Assembly (NCBI RefSeq): GCF_029873635.1
Contig: NC_080428.1
Location: 67,823,601-67,887,600, forward strand
Length of the DNA stretch: 64,000 nt
Direction of reading: 5' to 3'
From: Malania oleifera
Taxonomy: Eukaryota > Streptophyta > Magnoliopsida > Santalales > Ximeniaceae
Shown here piece after piece: positions 11,013 to 23,164 of this stretch. Under the pieces are notes generated by a model. That model had not been told where the DNA came from. It saw only the letters and a list, made by a program, of their open reading frames with translations, and did not search any database. Numbering within the stretch: the first letter of the stretch is position 1; every line of letters begins with the position of its first letter. The position numbers and the translations under genes were made by a program.

Positions 11013-11368
11013 TAGGGGTGGCAAAACGGGTGACCCGTGACCCACTCATTTAAATCAGGTTTGTGTTTAATACAAGTTGACTCGTTTATAAAAGAGTTAA
11101 TTCGAATCCGACCCGTTTATTAAACGGGTTAGGCAAGTTCGGGTCGAGTCACCCGCTGGATGACCTGTTTAAAAATAAAATAAATATGTGTGTGTGTGTG
11201 TGTGTGTCATTTTATATGAAATATTAAATTTTTTAAAAAATAAATAAATTATATTTTTTAAACGGGTGACCCGTTTATTAAACGGACGGGTTTGAATTTA
11301 CATAATAGTCACCAATTTATAAACGAGTCAATCTGAACCCGACCCATTAACCTGTTTTGCCACTCCTA
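11013..11368. mobile_element. hAT-type MITE, 356 bp
   Basis: The terminal inverted repeats are TAGGGGTGGCAAAACGGG at the left and a matching imperfect copy ending GTTTTGCCACTCCTA at the right. The flanking 8-bp target duplication is TGCCTAAC (11005-11012) and TGTCTAAC (11369-11376), with one difference. The 8-bp duplication and the TAGGGGTGGCAAAA end are characteristic of hAT-derived MITEs in plants. The inside has further inverted ACCCG/CGGGT motifs and a TG microsatellite near 11190-11207. There is no coding capacity, so mobility would need transposase from elsewhere. Confidence 0.85.
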
Positions 11369-11376
11369 TGTCTAAC

Positions 11377-13533
11377 TTTTGATTAGTGTTTTGAGCTACT
11401 AGTATTACTATAGATTATTATTATCATAGAGGCCTTTTAAAAGTTGATCAGGAAAATGACAAATTTAAAAAGGTAAAGTCACAACTACATGAAAATATAT
11501 TATTTTGATTAAACACATTCTAGACAATTTAAAATCACATCTTCATCCTATTTATTCTTTCTCTATATTCTCATCCTATAACAGTAATACACTCATTTTC
11601 TCTTATTATATTGGAATTTGTATCACGTAGATATAAATTTTCAGGCATTTTTTTATCTAGCCTTATACACAATAGAATGTAAATATTACTTTAGAATTAC
11701 AGCTCACATGAACTTTACACATAACATAGACACAACCAATATCCTTGATTTTATTTCCACTATGTCTAGTTTTTTTTTTTTTTTTTTATAATTTTATTAT
11801 TATAAATCATTTCTTTATGTTGATCGTTTTTTTTTTTTTTCATTTTTTCATTTTTTAGATCGATGTTTTTAAAAAATTGAAAATTATATTTTTATAATTT
11901 TTAGTTGTTTTAAGTTGTTAAAATATTTTAATATTCATAACTTGCTTTTATAAATTAAATTATTTATTTATATATTTTTCATTAATGTAAAAAAAAATGA
12001 CCCTGTGAGCTTAAAATATAAATAAAAAAATATCCATGCTATTTCTAAAATTTTGAGAAATATAATACATTTAAAAAAAAAATATTTTTACGTAATTTGA
12101 ATTGTCATGTATAATATAATAATAACATTGTTTTTGTAACACTAAGCAATGAGTTTTGAAGGATAATAATTAAGTAAGATAATTCTAATAGTTTCTATTC
12201 TTTTGTACTATTTTCAATTTATATTCTTCTCCTATGTTTTTATATTTTTAATTTTTCTATTTTTTTAAGGACAAAAATGTGTATCTTTTCAATTAAGTTT
12301 TAAATTTATTTTATTTATAGAACATTACCCAAATAGATTGCCGATTTTCCAATTCTTTTATTTTTGCTTTTTTCAATTTTAATTATCATTTTTTTTTCGT
12401 TTTGATAAGATATCAAACAGTTCCAAAGAATATTCTATGCAAGTTTTCAAAAGTTAACTATGGAAAAAATAAGTTAAATATTTTGTCATTCTTGTCATGC
12501 AAGAGGAAAATATTCCTAGAAAATTGCATGCTCTCCTTTTTTTTTTATGAGGCCTCATCCCTAGATTTTTTTTTTTTTGTTGTGCATTTATTTTATTTTA
12601 TTTTTATTTTTATTGATAAACCAAACATCAAAAAGGGAATAAATTCCTTTTCATTTTCTTTTCTTTTTGATAATACTAAAAAAATTACAAACTATTGACT
12701 CTAATATCTACTTAGTAGCATAAGATGAGTCCTCACATAAGCATGACATATATGGATGAGCAAGAATTTGACTCAAAAAACTTGAAAGTACTATGAGATT
12801 TTGAGTTCATCAATGTCCATAAGCTACCCATCTTGTATTTAACTCCTCACAGGAGCATGATATATATGGACAAGTAGTAATTTGATCCCAAAAACTTACC
12901 CATCCTGCATTTAATTCCTTACATAATTCCTTACACGAGCATGATATAGACGGATGAGCATTAGAAGTTCGAAACAAGATATAAAAGCCAGAGAGAGAGA
13001 TTTACCTAAAAGTTTAAACTATCCATGATGAGGAATACAATAATATTTTTTAAACACACAATAAGACTAGAATTCAAAACCCTTTGGTAAATAATTTTGA
13101 TACTGTGTTAGATTGTCACTTTATTTATAAGTTTTAGCTATTAAATTATGAACAACAATTTATATCAAACTTTAACAAAATCAACTTTGAATATTTGGTC
13201 AATAGACATGAGCACATTTGGATTTTGGGAAGAGATGGCAATGGACCCAATTGGGCCATTGGGTTTGAGTTTGTGCTGTTTTTTTCACTTTGGGTCATTT
13301 TTTGGTTTTTGCACATCACGCGTGCTGCACTTGACACTGACATTACCCCTCTCAGGAGTCAGGACAATGGCCATCGTTGATTTTGTTTCCGTCCACAAAT
13401 AAGGGCTTTTTTTCTGCCTTTACCAATGGCTGGGCTTGCAGTGAAGGTCATTTTTCCATTTCTTGTCACTGCAAGTGTCACGGCTTTAATTATATGCCTA
13501 CCCTCCTAAACACAAACCCCCCTCCCTCCAATT

Positions 13534-13573
<40 letters not shown>

Positions 13574-16071
13574 TTGAGATACCCAAAAAGAGAGGGTAGA
13601 TATTTTCTACTTGTCAAATTATGTTCAAGATTAGATTTCCACATCATCATCAAGGATTTCCCTAACCTCGCTTCATACAAATCTTGAGGCGAATCTCGTA
13701 AAGTAAATTTTTCTTTTTCTCATTCGTTTTAGTAAAAGGGAAAGAATTTTGATGCTATGGAAACATATATGTTGGCTGACATATCAAACAGATGATTACA
13801 AATGCGTTTTGATCGTGTAGTGTTTGTGGGCGATTTTGAGAGACATAAAGTGTCATCTTAGTTGTCAAAAAGATTGAAATGAGCCCCCACTTGGTTCATC
13901 ATACTCACATCATTTTTGTTTTTTTATGAAGGGGTATATTCCCAAAATAGTAACTTACAAGAGTCAAAAATAATAAATAAATAAAGTTAATATAAAATGA
14001 AGGTGTTGTTTACTATATACAAACAAATTTTAGAAAATAAATCAAAAGATATTATAATAAAAGTAAGGATTGATTGTAATTATTTAACTCAATTATCGCA
14101 TGTTTAAACTCATTTTGTAGTGCTCTAAGAATAATTTTATTGTATATAAAAATAAAAAATATTACTTTAAAATTTTAATTTAAAATTTTAAAAATTTGAG
14201 GATATTTTATTTAAAATTCATCAAAGAATTTATTTAAATTTTTAAATAAAAATTTATGATAATTTTTTCATTCAGATAAGCAAAAGTTGGATCATAAAGT
14301 CCTATATATAGTAAACTGGTAATAGCCTATCACAATGAGCCACAATAGTATCTAGAATTAATAATTAATAATGCATGTAAATGTGTTACCATCGTCTCTT
14401 TTTCCAAATTTTATTATATTAAAATTAAAGTAAAAAAATAAAATAATACAAAATCATCCAAAATTATTACAATTCATGATTATTTAAAGTATAAAAGACT
14501 AAACATTCAAATATTCTAGCAACTTACCTTCAATCAATCTAGTCTGTGACAAATAATTTAAATGTTGTCTAAAGAATATTTAAATAATTGAATCGTTCCT
14601 CCAAATGATAATTTCAATTTTTAATTAACACTTACCTTTTTTCTTTTTCTTTTAGCTTTTTAAAGTACTTGAGATGAAATAAAAAATATATATAACAAAT
14701 ATTTTTTGATACATTGAAGGGTTGAAAAATAAAAGTCAAATTGTGACCTTATAGAAAGGAATTTTCAAAGTAAATTAAAACACATCAAATTAATTAAAAA
14801 ATAAAATTTAAATAACAAAATTAAAATCATGCATGCTATCAGTAACGTTGTGCTCCACTAATAAGATATTATCTAGCTTGTCAATTCTGCTTTGATTTTA
14901 TTTTATAAAATACGTATCACTAAAAAAAATAAAAAATTTTTTAGTACCCATTTGATCATGACATGTTGTCCCGTTTTACGTCTAACACTTTCATTAGAGT
15001 AACTCACGTAAATCACAAATAACTTTAATATCAAATGTAACGATTTTGATATACTTTCATGCATATTGAGTTTTATGATTTTGTCTTACAAAATATGTAT
15101 TGTATTTTTATAATGGTGACATATCTCTAATCATTAAGTACAAGAGTTGTCTAAAATGGACACACACAAATAATAAATTTTTTGATAATAAGACATCTTA
15201 GGTTTAATTTCACATAAAAATTAATTCTTGATTCACGAGGAATTTGAAAGATTCACCTAAATTGAAATTATGTGATAAAAAAAAAAAATCCCTATTCATA
15301 CTTGAGATGCTTACACGTGGCACCAATAGAAAAGAAAAATTTTAAAAGGAAACGTGGCGGGTCGCCGCATTACAACATGTCCAAACGGGTGGCATCACAA
15401 AGAGGAGGAGAATCTCCAATATACCATTAAAATATCTTTAGATTTTGGGTCCCAACAAGGGCAATTTTGTAATATCAGTTGGCTAAGAAAGGTTAACCAT
15501 GCAATTTAACTACTATTTTTGCATTAATTAATAGTTTAACAAAAGTCAAATAGATGATTAGGGCAAACCCAAGTTTCTTTTTCCTTTTTTTTTTTTTTTT
15601 TAACATGTTGGAGTTTTATTTTAATTAGCTCAACAATAACATTTTAATAAATAGAAATATATTATTCAGTTACATGGTGCTTAATTGTGATTGTATGTTG
15701 GATCAAGTTGAACCATGTGGTGCATGTTAAAAAATTATGATTGAAGTTTAACTGTTTTTGAAGTTTTTGAATATTATTAGATAATTTGAATTTAATAGTG
15801 TTTGAATTTACACAATTTCATATGTTTGGAAAGATGGTTTGAAAAATAAAAGAAAATAAATTTTAAAATTATATTTTTTCAATTCTTTTATATTAATTAT
15901 CATTTAAAATAAAATTTTATTTAATTAGAATAAAAAAAAGTATAAAAAACTAAAGATTAATGACATGCAAAATCAAATTTTTTTTTATTAATTTACTTTT
16001 TTTTTCATTTATTGATTTTATTAATAACCAAACAAAAAAAATAAAAATACTCTTTCCTTATTGTGTGTGTG
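11377..16071. other. Long AT-rich intergenic stretch
   Basis: Very AT-rich with poly(T) and poly(A) runs. Three imperfect copies of a CATGATATATATGGA-type motif about 90-115 bp apart lie at 12730-12960. A CT microsatellite lies at 13538-13569. Less AT-rich DNA at 13195-13560 and an ACACGTGGCA plus AACGTGGCG pair at about 15312-15358 (G-box/ABRE-like) could be regulatory, but no gene is visible beside them. Confidence 0.5.
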
Positions 16072-16076
16072 GTAAG

Positions 16077-18246
16077 TGTTGACCCTATGGGTCATACTCT
16101 ATTTTGATTATGACAAATACTCTCGTATTTAATGATTGCTGAGTGTGTGTGCAAGTTTTCATTGATAATATCATATGATGGCACTCGGAGACCCAAAGAA
16201 ATATAAAGACCCTTATTGCTTTTAAGTGTTGTATTTTTTCATTCAATTGGGTTTGTAATAATCATTTATTCCAAGGTCTGTAATAATCTGCATATCATGC
16301 ATGTAGGAACTATAAGCTCAAAAGCCTTAGAATGAACCTAGGTCCTTACACATAATTTGGAAATCGAAAGACCTTAGACAAGACTTTCGTTTTTTTAGGT
16401 TAAGTTAAAATGCCTAAAACCTTAGAAAAGACTCTAGGTCCTTGCATATAAATATAAGATTGTCCCTCATATCACATATATTATTAGGGGAAATAATTGA
16501 ATTGAAATTAGAACCTTAGCCCAAAAATCATGAAGTTTTGGACGACCGAACTTGGCAAAACTTATTTGCCTCAGTTGACCAAACTGTAGAAAGTCAGCAT
16601 CATTGACCTGACTTCAGGTGACCGAACTGGAATGAGAGTATCTTCCTTGGTTGACTGAACTCGTTTCTGACTTTTCCTCAACGATTCGGGTGCCCTAAAT
16701 TTCACTTGTAAAATACCCTCAGGCAACCAAATGTTGTTGTTTGGGCTACCGAAATTATGTATAGGTGACCGAACCTCGAACGATTGGAAAATCGCTTAGT
16801 TCAACCAACCAAACCTTGACTCTGGCACCTGGACTTCGAAAAAGACCTTTTTTATGTTGAGTATGTTCGGGCGACCGAACCGTGGTTTAGCCACCCGAAA
16901 TTCTCGGGTTAGCAAATTTTTAATTGAGGTAATTTGAGGTTAAATGAGGTTAATTTTCTTAAACATAATTAAAATAAATTTCAAAATTACTCTTAAGTCT
17001 CAAACGGTCATAATTTGTCACTTCTCTATATATATGCTTTCATTTGCGAAGATTAAGGACGATTAGCAAATAGGATTAAGCCAAAACTCTCTCAAATTTT
17101 CAAATCTTATTTTGTTCATACTACTCTCATACACTCTCATACACCTATTTCTTTGATTATCCAAACTTTGTGATAGTGCCTTGAGTGTTTATACTTCACT
17201 TCATTTTGCTTAATACTCTCATTTGTTTTGTTTGTTGATTGATTTTGATATTGAAAGTTAAGTATAAATTTTCCCACTGATTTAATCTAATAAATCTTGT
17301 GTGGGAAAAACTTAGGAGCTTGTGGGTCTTTGTATTCATATTGCATGACACCTAAGGCTTTTATTTTGTGATACAAAAATATTTTTACAAGCTTTTTCAA
17401 ACATCTCTTGTGCTAAGTATTTTAAGAAAATATTTTTGAGATTGTTTGATTACTCTTACTAACATCTTTGAAACCATAAGTTGATATTGGGATATTTTGT
17501 GTATACAAAGTTTTAAAGAAAAGCTTGTTGATACACTCTTGTGCATGATTGAACATAGAAATTATATTGAGTGTTGATTGCACACATATACACCCTTGAG
17601 CTTATAGTTTTTACATGTTTGGTGTGCATTGATTATACTGTGCGTATTGTAATACATATATACTTGTTGTATTTTTGTGCACGCAAATCTATATATATTT
17701 GTTGTATTCGAAGCGTGGGCCTAAAGAGGGAGACTAGCCCTATTGAATAGTCTCAGATTGGCTTGATTAGAAAAGTTAGGTGCATCATCCTGGTAAGGTG
17801 CGGTTATAGGTTGAGGTTAGTCCCATGAATTGACCTGGTTGTAACTGGTGTCGCTCCACCTGTTAAGTGAACATTAGTGGAATCCTCGAACTTGTGAGCT
17901 AGAGGCGGGGACGTAGGCACAATTGGCCGAACCTCGATTACATATCCTGTGTCGGCTCTCTCTTTTCCTATACTCTTATATTTCTGTAATTTAATTTATG
18001 CACATGTATGTTTATATTTGAAAAGTTATATGAATGTTGTGCATGCTTTAAAATATTGTGAATGACTTGGAAATGCTGAATTTGTAGCATCTATTTTATA
18101 TATCTGTCCAGTATTATTTTGTTGGGGTATTGGTATGTGCTTAGATAGATCCTAGGATGAGAATTACTGATTGTGAAATTGAAATCAACTTAGGAAATTT
18201 CAATTACCCAATTCACCCCCTTTTTGGGAATACACCAAAGCTAACA
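16077..18246 (+). mobile_element. Solo LTR, SIRE/Maximus-like Ty1/copia (2170 bp)
   Basis: Starts TGTTGACC and ends GCTAACA, with a perfect target duplication GTAAG at 16072-16076 and 18247-18251. No internal region or second LTR follows, so it is a solo LTR left by unequal recombination. The 3' part has a GGGGACGTAGGC...GCCGAACCTCG block and ends near CCAATTCACCCCC, both of which I associate with SIRE/Maximus LTRs. TATATATA at 17027-17034 is the likely core promoter. The family assignment is from remembered motifs. Confidence 0.8.
16535..16905 (+). promoter_or_regulatory. Cluster of GACCGAAC-type motifs in the solo LTR
   Basis: About ten copies of a GACCGAAC-like octamer (for example near 16542, 16619, 16766 and 16872, with variants ACCAAAC, ACCGAAAT and GACTGAAC) occur at roughly 30-60 bp spacing, ending about 120 bp upstream of the TATA-like 17027-17034. 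The position fits a U3 enhancer, but function is inferred. Confidence 0.5.
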
Positions 18247-18251
18247 GTAAG

Positions 18252-18902
18252 ATAAATTTGAAGTCTTTTTTATTGAATTGTGTGAATTTATACAAATATA
18301 AAATAAAATTACAATATTTTTCATCTAAATTTGTGCAAATATCTAAGTCTCGAAATCATGCAATCTAAACACAATCCTAATTTTTGTGAGTTTCAAATGG
18401 GACATAAAATTTTGAATTATCGATCTTTACAATGTCTTTAGAAACATGGATTCTAGATTTTAAATTTGGACTTAGATTTGTATAGATTTAAAGAAAAACA
18501 ACACAACATCATAATTAAAATTTTGACATCTATATAAATCTAAGTCTAATGCTCAAAATTTATACTTCGAAATACAACCTCATATTGTTTTTATTAAAAA
18601 TAGTCATATAAGGAATATTGCTATGAGAACAATTATTATTTTTAATTTTTAATTGATTTCTAGGAATTAATTTATTTTCTTTAATATTATTTTCTCTTCT
18701 TTTCTCTCTCTCTCTATATATATATATATTCTCCAATGTAATAGAGGTAAATAAGATTTAAAAAACAAGAAAGGTTAGTTCTTTATTTTTCTTAATTCTT
18801 GAATAAATTTTTATTCTTACAATTGTTTGAAAAATAAGTCTATGTAAATTATTTAAATATCTTGAGTTTAATTCATCACAAGATTAAAGATGTATTTAAA
18901 TA
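18252..18902. other. AT-rich spacer between two retroelements
   Basis: No gene or element is recognised, apart from a short CT/TA microsatellite near 18700-18730. Confidence 0.6.
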
Positions 18903-19161
18903 GATAGTGTAAAAATCCCAAAAAGAGATATAAAAGATTAATAGAATGATTCTAAAAAATAAAAATAAAAATTAAAAAAAATTAATTTAAAAAATTATAT
19001 TAATTAATTAATTAATTAAACGAATTTAAAAAGAAAAAGAAAAAAATTAATTAATTTTTTTATTAAAAAAATATTATTATTAATATTAATTAATTAATTA
19101 TTATTATTATTATTATTATTATCCTCCTGAAGCTCTAACAAGCTTTAGGAGATTCAAAGTA

Positions 19162-19212
<51 letters not shown>

Positions 19213-19417
19213 TTCTTCTTCTTTTCTTTTCTTTTCTCTGCAACTCTCTGAACTCTCTCTCTCTCTCTCCTCACGTTCACTCTCCCTCTCTCCACGATTT
19301 CGTGATGGATTTTCGCCCGATTGAAAATCCGAAGATACCACTGGACTCCATTCGCTACTGCCGTCATTTCTACTGAACCGGATCGGTGGTAGGAGCGACG
19401 TAAACGAATTCCCTGGG

Positions 19418-19419
19418 GT
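19418..19419 (+). promoter_or_regulatory. Putative splice donor 1 of the LTR leader
   Basis: G|GTAAGCC follows the CT-rich leader. The homologous position in the other gypsy LTRs also has GTAAG: 26967, 33920, 44888, 50825, 51489 and 57106. Confidence 0.45.
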
Positions 19420-19848
19420 AAGCCATTTTTCCTTTTTTTCTTTAATTTCTTACAAAATATAAGCCCAATTGACGAACGGACACCACCACGAGAATTTAGG
19501 AATGACTCTACAAGTCTAATGGGACGGAATTCTCGTGGGGGTGTCGGGTCAAAACCCCAAATTTGGGATGCGGTGATTATTAAGGGACTTATTTTTAATT
19601 AATTAGTATTAATTTAGAAATACTAAAATATTAAGCATCTGAGACTGAAGTAGGATTTCTGAAATTTAGGGCCCGAGTGAGCGCCGCGGGTGTAATTTTG
19701 GGACCCGCAGGCAAAACTAAAAAAATTAAGTAGGGATGTTAAATAATAGTTTAAATATTAATTTGAGGTATATGGAGCCTAGGGAAGGCTAGATGAGTAT
19801 TATTTTGGATAAATAGATTAATTAATTTGGGGAAAATGTAAATTTCAG

Positions 19849-19910
19849 GAGTTGAATTTCGGGCGCTAAGGGCGTAGGATTTGGGTCCTAAGGGATTTCT
19901 CAATAACCAG
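19849..19910 (+). other. Putative mini-exon 2 of the LTR leader (62 nt)
   Basis: Bounded by AAATTTCAG upstream and GTAAGGG downstream. Segments of similar length at the same place lie in the other LTRs: 27393-27454, 34000-34060, 44986-45048, 51587-51650 and 57186-57246. No transcript evidence is available. Confidence 0.45.
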
Positions 19911-20288
19911 GTAAGGGAATAAACTAAAGTAGTAATTTTCCATACAAATTATTATTGATTATAAGTAAATTTATTTTCAGAAAAGCATATGGTATATTGT
20001 GTATTACGAATGAAATGTACGATTGGGAAAATACTACTATGATGATTAAAATGTATATGTATATATGAGATGTAAGGAATTCACGATTTTAGAATATGAA
20101 GTATGATTTTTTTTTTTACAGCACATGTGTGGCATGAATATTGTTTTACGTGGAATGTATTATGATTTGAAAAATTTTACGAATGAAACATGTTTTCAGG
20201 TATTATGAAAAGATGAATTATGTTGTGATGGTTTTGACGATTATATGATAAATGATGTATTTTCAGAATATATATACCTAAAACAATT

Positions 20289-20524
20289 TTGGCGCGAGGC
20301 CATATATTTACGTTATCGGCACGAGGCCGTATTTATGTTATTGGCGCGAGGCCATATATTTACGTTATCGGCACGAGGCCATGTATTTATGTTATCGGCA
20401 CGAGGCCGTATTTATGTTATCGGCACGAGGCTGTATTTATGTTATTGGCGCGAGGCCATGTATTTATGTTTTCGGCACGAGACCATAATTACTATATTTT
20501 CGGCAAGAGACCGTAATGATGTTA
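20289..20524 (+). repeat. Nine-copy minisatellite in the LTR
   Basis: Nine units of about 24-28 bp, each with GGCRCGAGGCC followed by a TATTTATGTTAT-like spacer. The partner LTR also has nine (27832-28067), and the D LTR has about four degenerate units (53356-53459). It lies inside the putative second leader intron. Confidence 0.88.
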
Positions 20525-21084
20525 TATATATGATCATGTATTATATGTTATCACCACCAGGATGTTAGTTTAGTTCAATTCAGGGGCTCGGTACCATAGC
20601 TATATGTGTAGATCAGATATCTACGTCAGATTAGTGCTAACCATCCCACGAGGGGATGGGAGATGGATAGTCGATGTGGCTTTCAGTAGAGTGTGGAAGT
20701 CCACCTGGCAGTCCAGACCAGGGTGTGGCGGGCTCATCGTACTTACAGACATATTTGATTTGGCAGTGGTCGGCCAGCCATTGTCGAGTCCGGCCTTCGG
20801 GCTGCACAACCTGTCATGGGGGGTAATACATGACACCAGCTAGCTATTCATCCTGGGTTTGTTTTCAGTACTACAGTTATAACAGATGATTTTATGTATG
20901 TTATGATTTATTAACAGATGTGAAAATATATGTTTACCCAGTACAATATGATCATGTTTATAGATTTATGAAATGTACTATATACGTATAAATGCATTAA
21001 ATATTCATGTTGCCACACAACTGTATTTAGTTTATTTTCTCTTACTAAGAAGTGTCTCACCCTCGAACATTAAATGATTTTCAG

Positions 21085-21148
21085 GAAATCCAGTGAGACT
21101 GGCAGGCTAGAGCCGCCATTGAGTGATTGGAGCTTCCCTACTAGAAAG
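21085..21148 (+). other. Putative mini-exon 3 of the LTR leader (64 nt)
   Basis: Bounded by ATTTTCAG and GTAAGC. Equivalent segments are 28628-28691, 34874-34945, 46092-46158, 54070-54133 and 58050-58121. A conserved CTTACTRAG motif about 35-45 nt upstream resembles a plant branch site. Confidence 0.45.
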
Positions 21149-21411
21149 GTAAGCATTGAATTAGGATCGGGAGTTTTTATTATTTAATCCTAGTGTTATT
21201 TTGACTTTTGGAGGTTGTATATCATAACAGTATTTTGATGTTATAGAAAGCTCTGGTATTATGTTTTATGATTGGATGTTTGAGATTTTATGTTTACTGC
21301 TGCTAGGTTTTCCGCTGTGTTTGACAAGTGTCCCCGCTACCCACGGGTTCGGGTTGACCATTTTATTTATTATGTGATATTTTATGTTAAGAAATTGAGG
21401 GACGTTACATT

Positions 21412-21423
21412 TGGTATCAGAGC
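21412..21423 (+). other. Primer-binding site of element A
   Basis: TGGTATCAGAGC, complementary to the 3' end of initiator tRNA-Met, starts two bases after the LTR end. Confidence 0.93.
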
Positions 21424-21727
21424 CTAGGATACTAGGTTCTGTAGACTCTAGAGTGCAGCAGTAATAATACGAGAGTATAGGATAATGGAATTTGAGGTTT
21501 AGCTTTGTAGTCTAGATGTAGGACTTCCGTGGTGGTTTGTATGATTTTCCTGGGGTGACGATTTCAGGAAAGTCATGGTAAACTATCGTCGGGTCGGGTA
21601 TCCAGGTTGCGGAATTGAACCTTAAATTAAGATCAAGAGTGACGAGTTAAATTAGGAAAATATACCATATGAGCTGAGTAATATGTATAGAGAATGAGGT
21701 TTTGAGTTAAGTTACATATTTTTCAAG

Positions 21728-22710
21728 ATGGACCTTGGTGGCAATAATGCCCACGCCAGTGGGAGTGAGGGTGCTGGACCCTCGGGCGCTGCGGGTAGTG
21801 ATTCAGATGTTGTTTTACGCAGCGTAGCACAACAAGTGATGGCAGAGATTGCTAGAAGTTCGAAGGGACAGGGTGGTCCATCTGGAGGCCATAGTAGTTC
21901 GATAGAGAAGTTCATAAAGATGAATCATCCAGCTTTCTTAGAGGGAACGGATCCTGTAGTCGTTGAGAATTGGGTGCAGGAGATGGAGAAGATATTTGCA
22001 GTGCTGCAGTGTTCAGAGGAGCAGAGAGTGCTGTTTGCCACCTATAAATTGACTGGAGAGACCGAGAGGTGGTGGTCAGCAGTGAGATTGTTAGAGCAGC
22101 AGAGGATTATACCTGTAGAGATGACGTGGGAACGGTTTAAAGAAACATTTTTTGATAGGTATTTTTCAGCCTCTTCTAGGGAGGCTAAGATTGCAGAGTT
22201 CCTGAATCTGAAGCAGGGACAGCTATCGGTACAACAGTATGCAGCGAGGTTTATTGAGCTATCCTGCTTTGCCTCGTACATCATTCCGGATGAGGTGAAG
22301 AAGGTACGACAGTTTGAGAGAGGCTTGAGGAGGGAAATTTACAAGCAGGTATCAATATTGAAGTTGCAAGACTTCACCGAGTTGGTTAACCGATCCACTA
22401 TAGCAGAGATTGGTGAGCGATTGGAGGCTGAGGAGTAGAGGCAAAAGAAGAGGTCCATACCTTCTGGTTCCCAACAGGGGGTTGGACGTGGTATGTGGAA
22501 GAGAGGTGGCTACTATAGAGACCAGAGACAGAAGACCGGGAATCGCGGTTTCTAGGGTGTGCAACCATCTCCAGCTTGCCCATCTTGCGGGAACAGACAC
22601 CTGGGAGAGTGTCGTGCTGGGCGAGGTGTCTGCTACAGGTTTGGGGAGCTAGGACATATGATGAGGGAGTGTTCGACACAAACTAGTACTGCTCCTAGAC
22701 CTGCATGAGG
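21728..22710 (+). pseudogene. Gag of gypsy element A
   Basis: ATG at 21728 lies directly after a TTTTTCAAG acceptor-like sequence. The N-terminus is glycine- and serine-rich. The Retrotrans_gag domain (about residues 60-200) has the FLEGTDPVVVENWVQ block, WW in ERWWSAV, and the FFDRYF block. The first stop is TAG at 22436, where the D copy has CAG. Reading on in the same frame leads to a zinc knuckle near 22630 in which the second cysteine is phenylalanine (CYRFGELGH), plus stops at 22553 (TAG) and 22706 (TGA). The protein would build the particle and bind RNA, and the knuckle defect and stops make it non-functional. Confidence 0.92.
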
Positions 22711-23164
22711 AGGTTACCAGGCACCACGAGGAGGCCAGCAGAGGAATACGGCCTCAGCTATAGTTTTCGCTTTGACGCCAGTAGATGCTGAGGCGGCAGG
22801 AGATGTGGTGACAGGTACTGTTTCAATACTGTTATTTAAAGCTACTGTTTTTTTTTATTCTGGGGCGACGCATTTGTTTATCGCCTAGGATTATGTTAAA
22901 TTGTGTGTATTTGAGCCTCAGCAGTTAGAAATTAGTTTGTCTGTTGCTACGCCGACTGGGAGCGTAGGGGTATGTAGAAAGGTACTCAGGGACTGTCCAT
23001 TGGATATTCAGGGGAGGTCTTTGTTAGCTAACCTGGTGGTTTTAGACATGCATGGGTTTGAGGTAATCTTGGGCATGGATTGGCTAGCTGCCCACTATGC
23101 TAGCATTGATTGCCATTAGAGAGTGGTAGTGTTTAGACCTCCAAAGGGATAGGAGTACAGATTC
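22711..23164 (+). pseudogene. Aspartic protease of element A
   Basis: Same frame as gag. The active-site block reads FFYSGATHLF near 22853, where the family has DSGA. The catalytic aspartate is tyrosine, so this protease is dead irrespective of the TAG stops near 22887, 23117 and 23150. The second half (22901-23119) has the VVLDMHGFEVILGMDWL block typical of retropepsins of this lineage. It would normally cleave the polyprotein. Confidence 0.88.

Larger units (their letters stand above)
18908..21409 (+). repeat. 5' LTR of element A (2502 bp)
   Basis: TGTAAAAA...GTTACA. It contains TTA microsatellites (19096-19120 and 19169-19211), a CT-rich leader (19205-19290), a splice-donor-like GGTAAGCC at 19418, a bounded segment 19849-19910, a minisatellite 20289-20524, a conserved CTTACTAAG...GTGTCTCACCC block near 21042, and a second bounded segment 21085-21148. 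Confidence 0.93.

Noticed and set aside
12402..12698. 98-codon Phe-rich ORF
   Set aside because: Poly(T) tracts give Phe runs; composition indicates non-coding DNA.
15312..15358. G-box/ABRE-like ACGTGGC pair as a gene promoter
   Set aside because: No coding region follows on either strand within reach.
20245..20568. ORFs with repeated RGHIF or VIGTRP-like segments (also 27788-28111)
   Set aside because: They are translations of the LTR minisatellite and not conserved as proteins.
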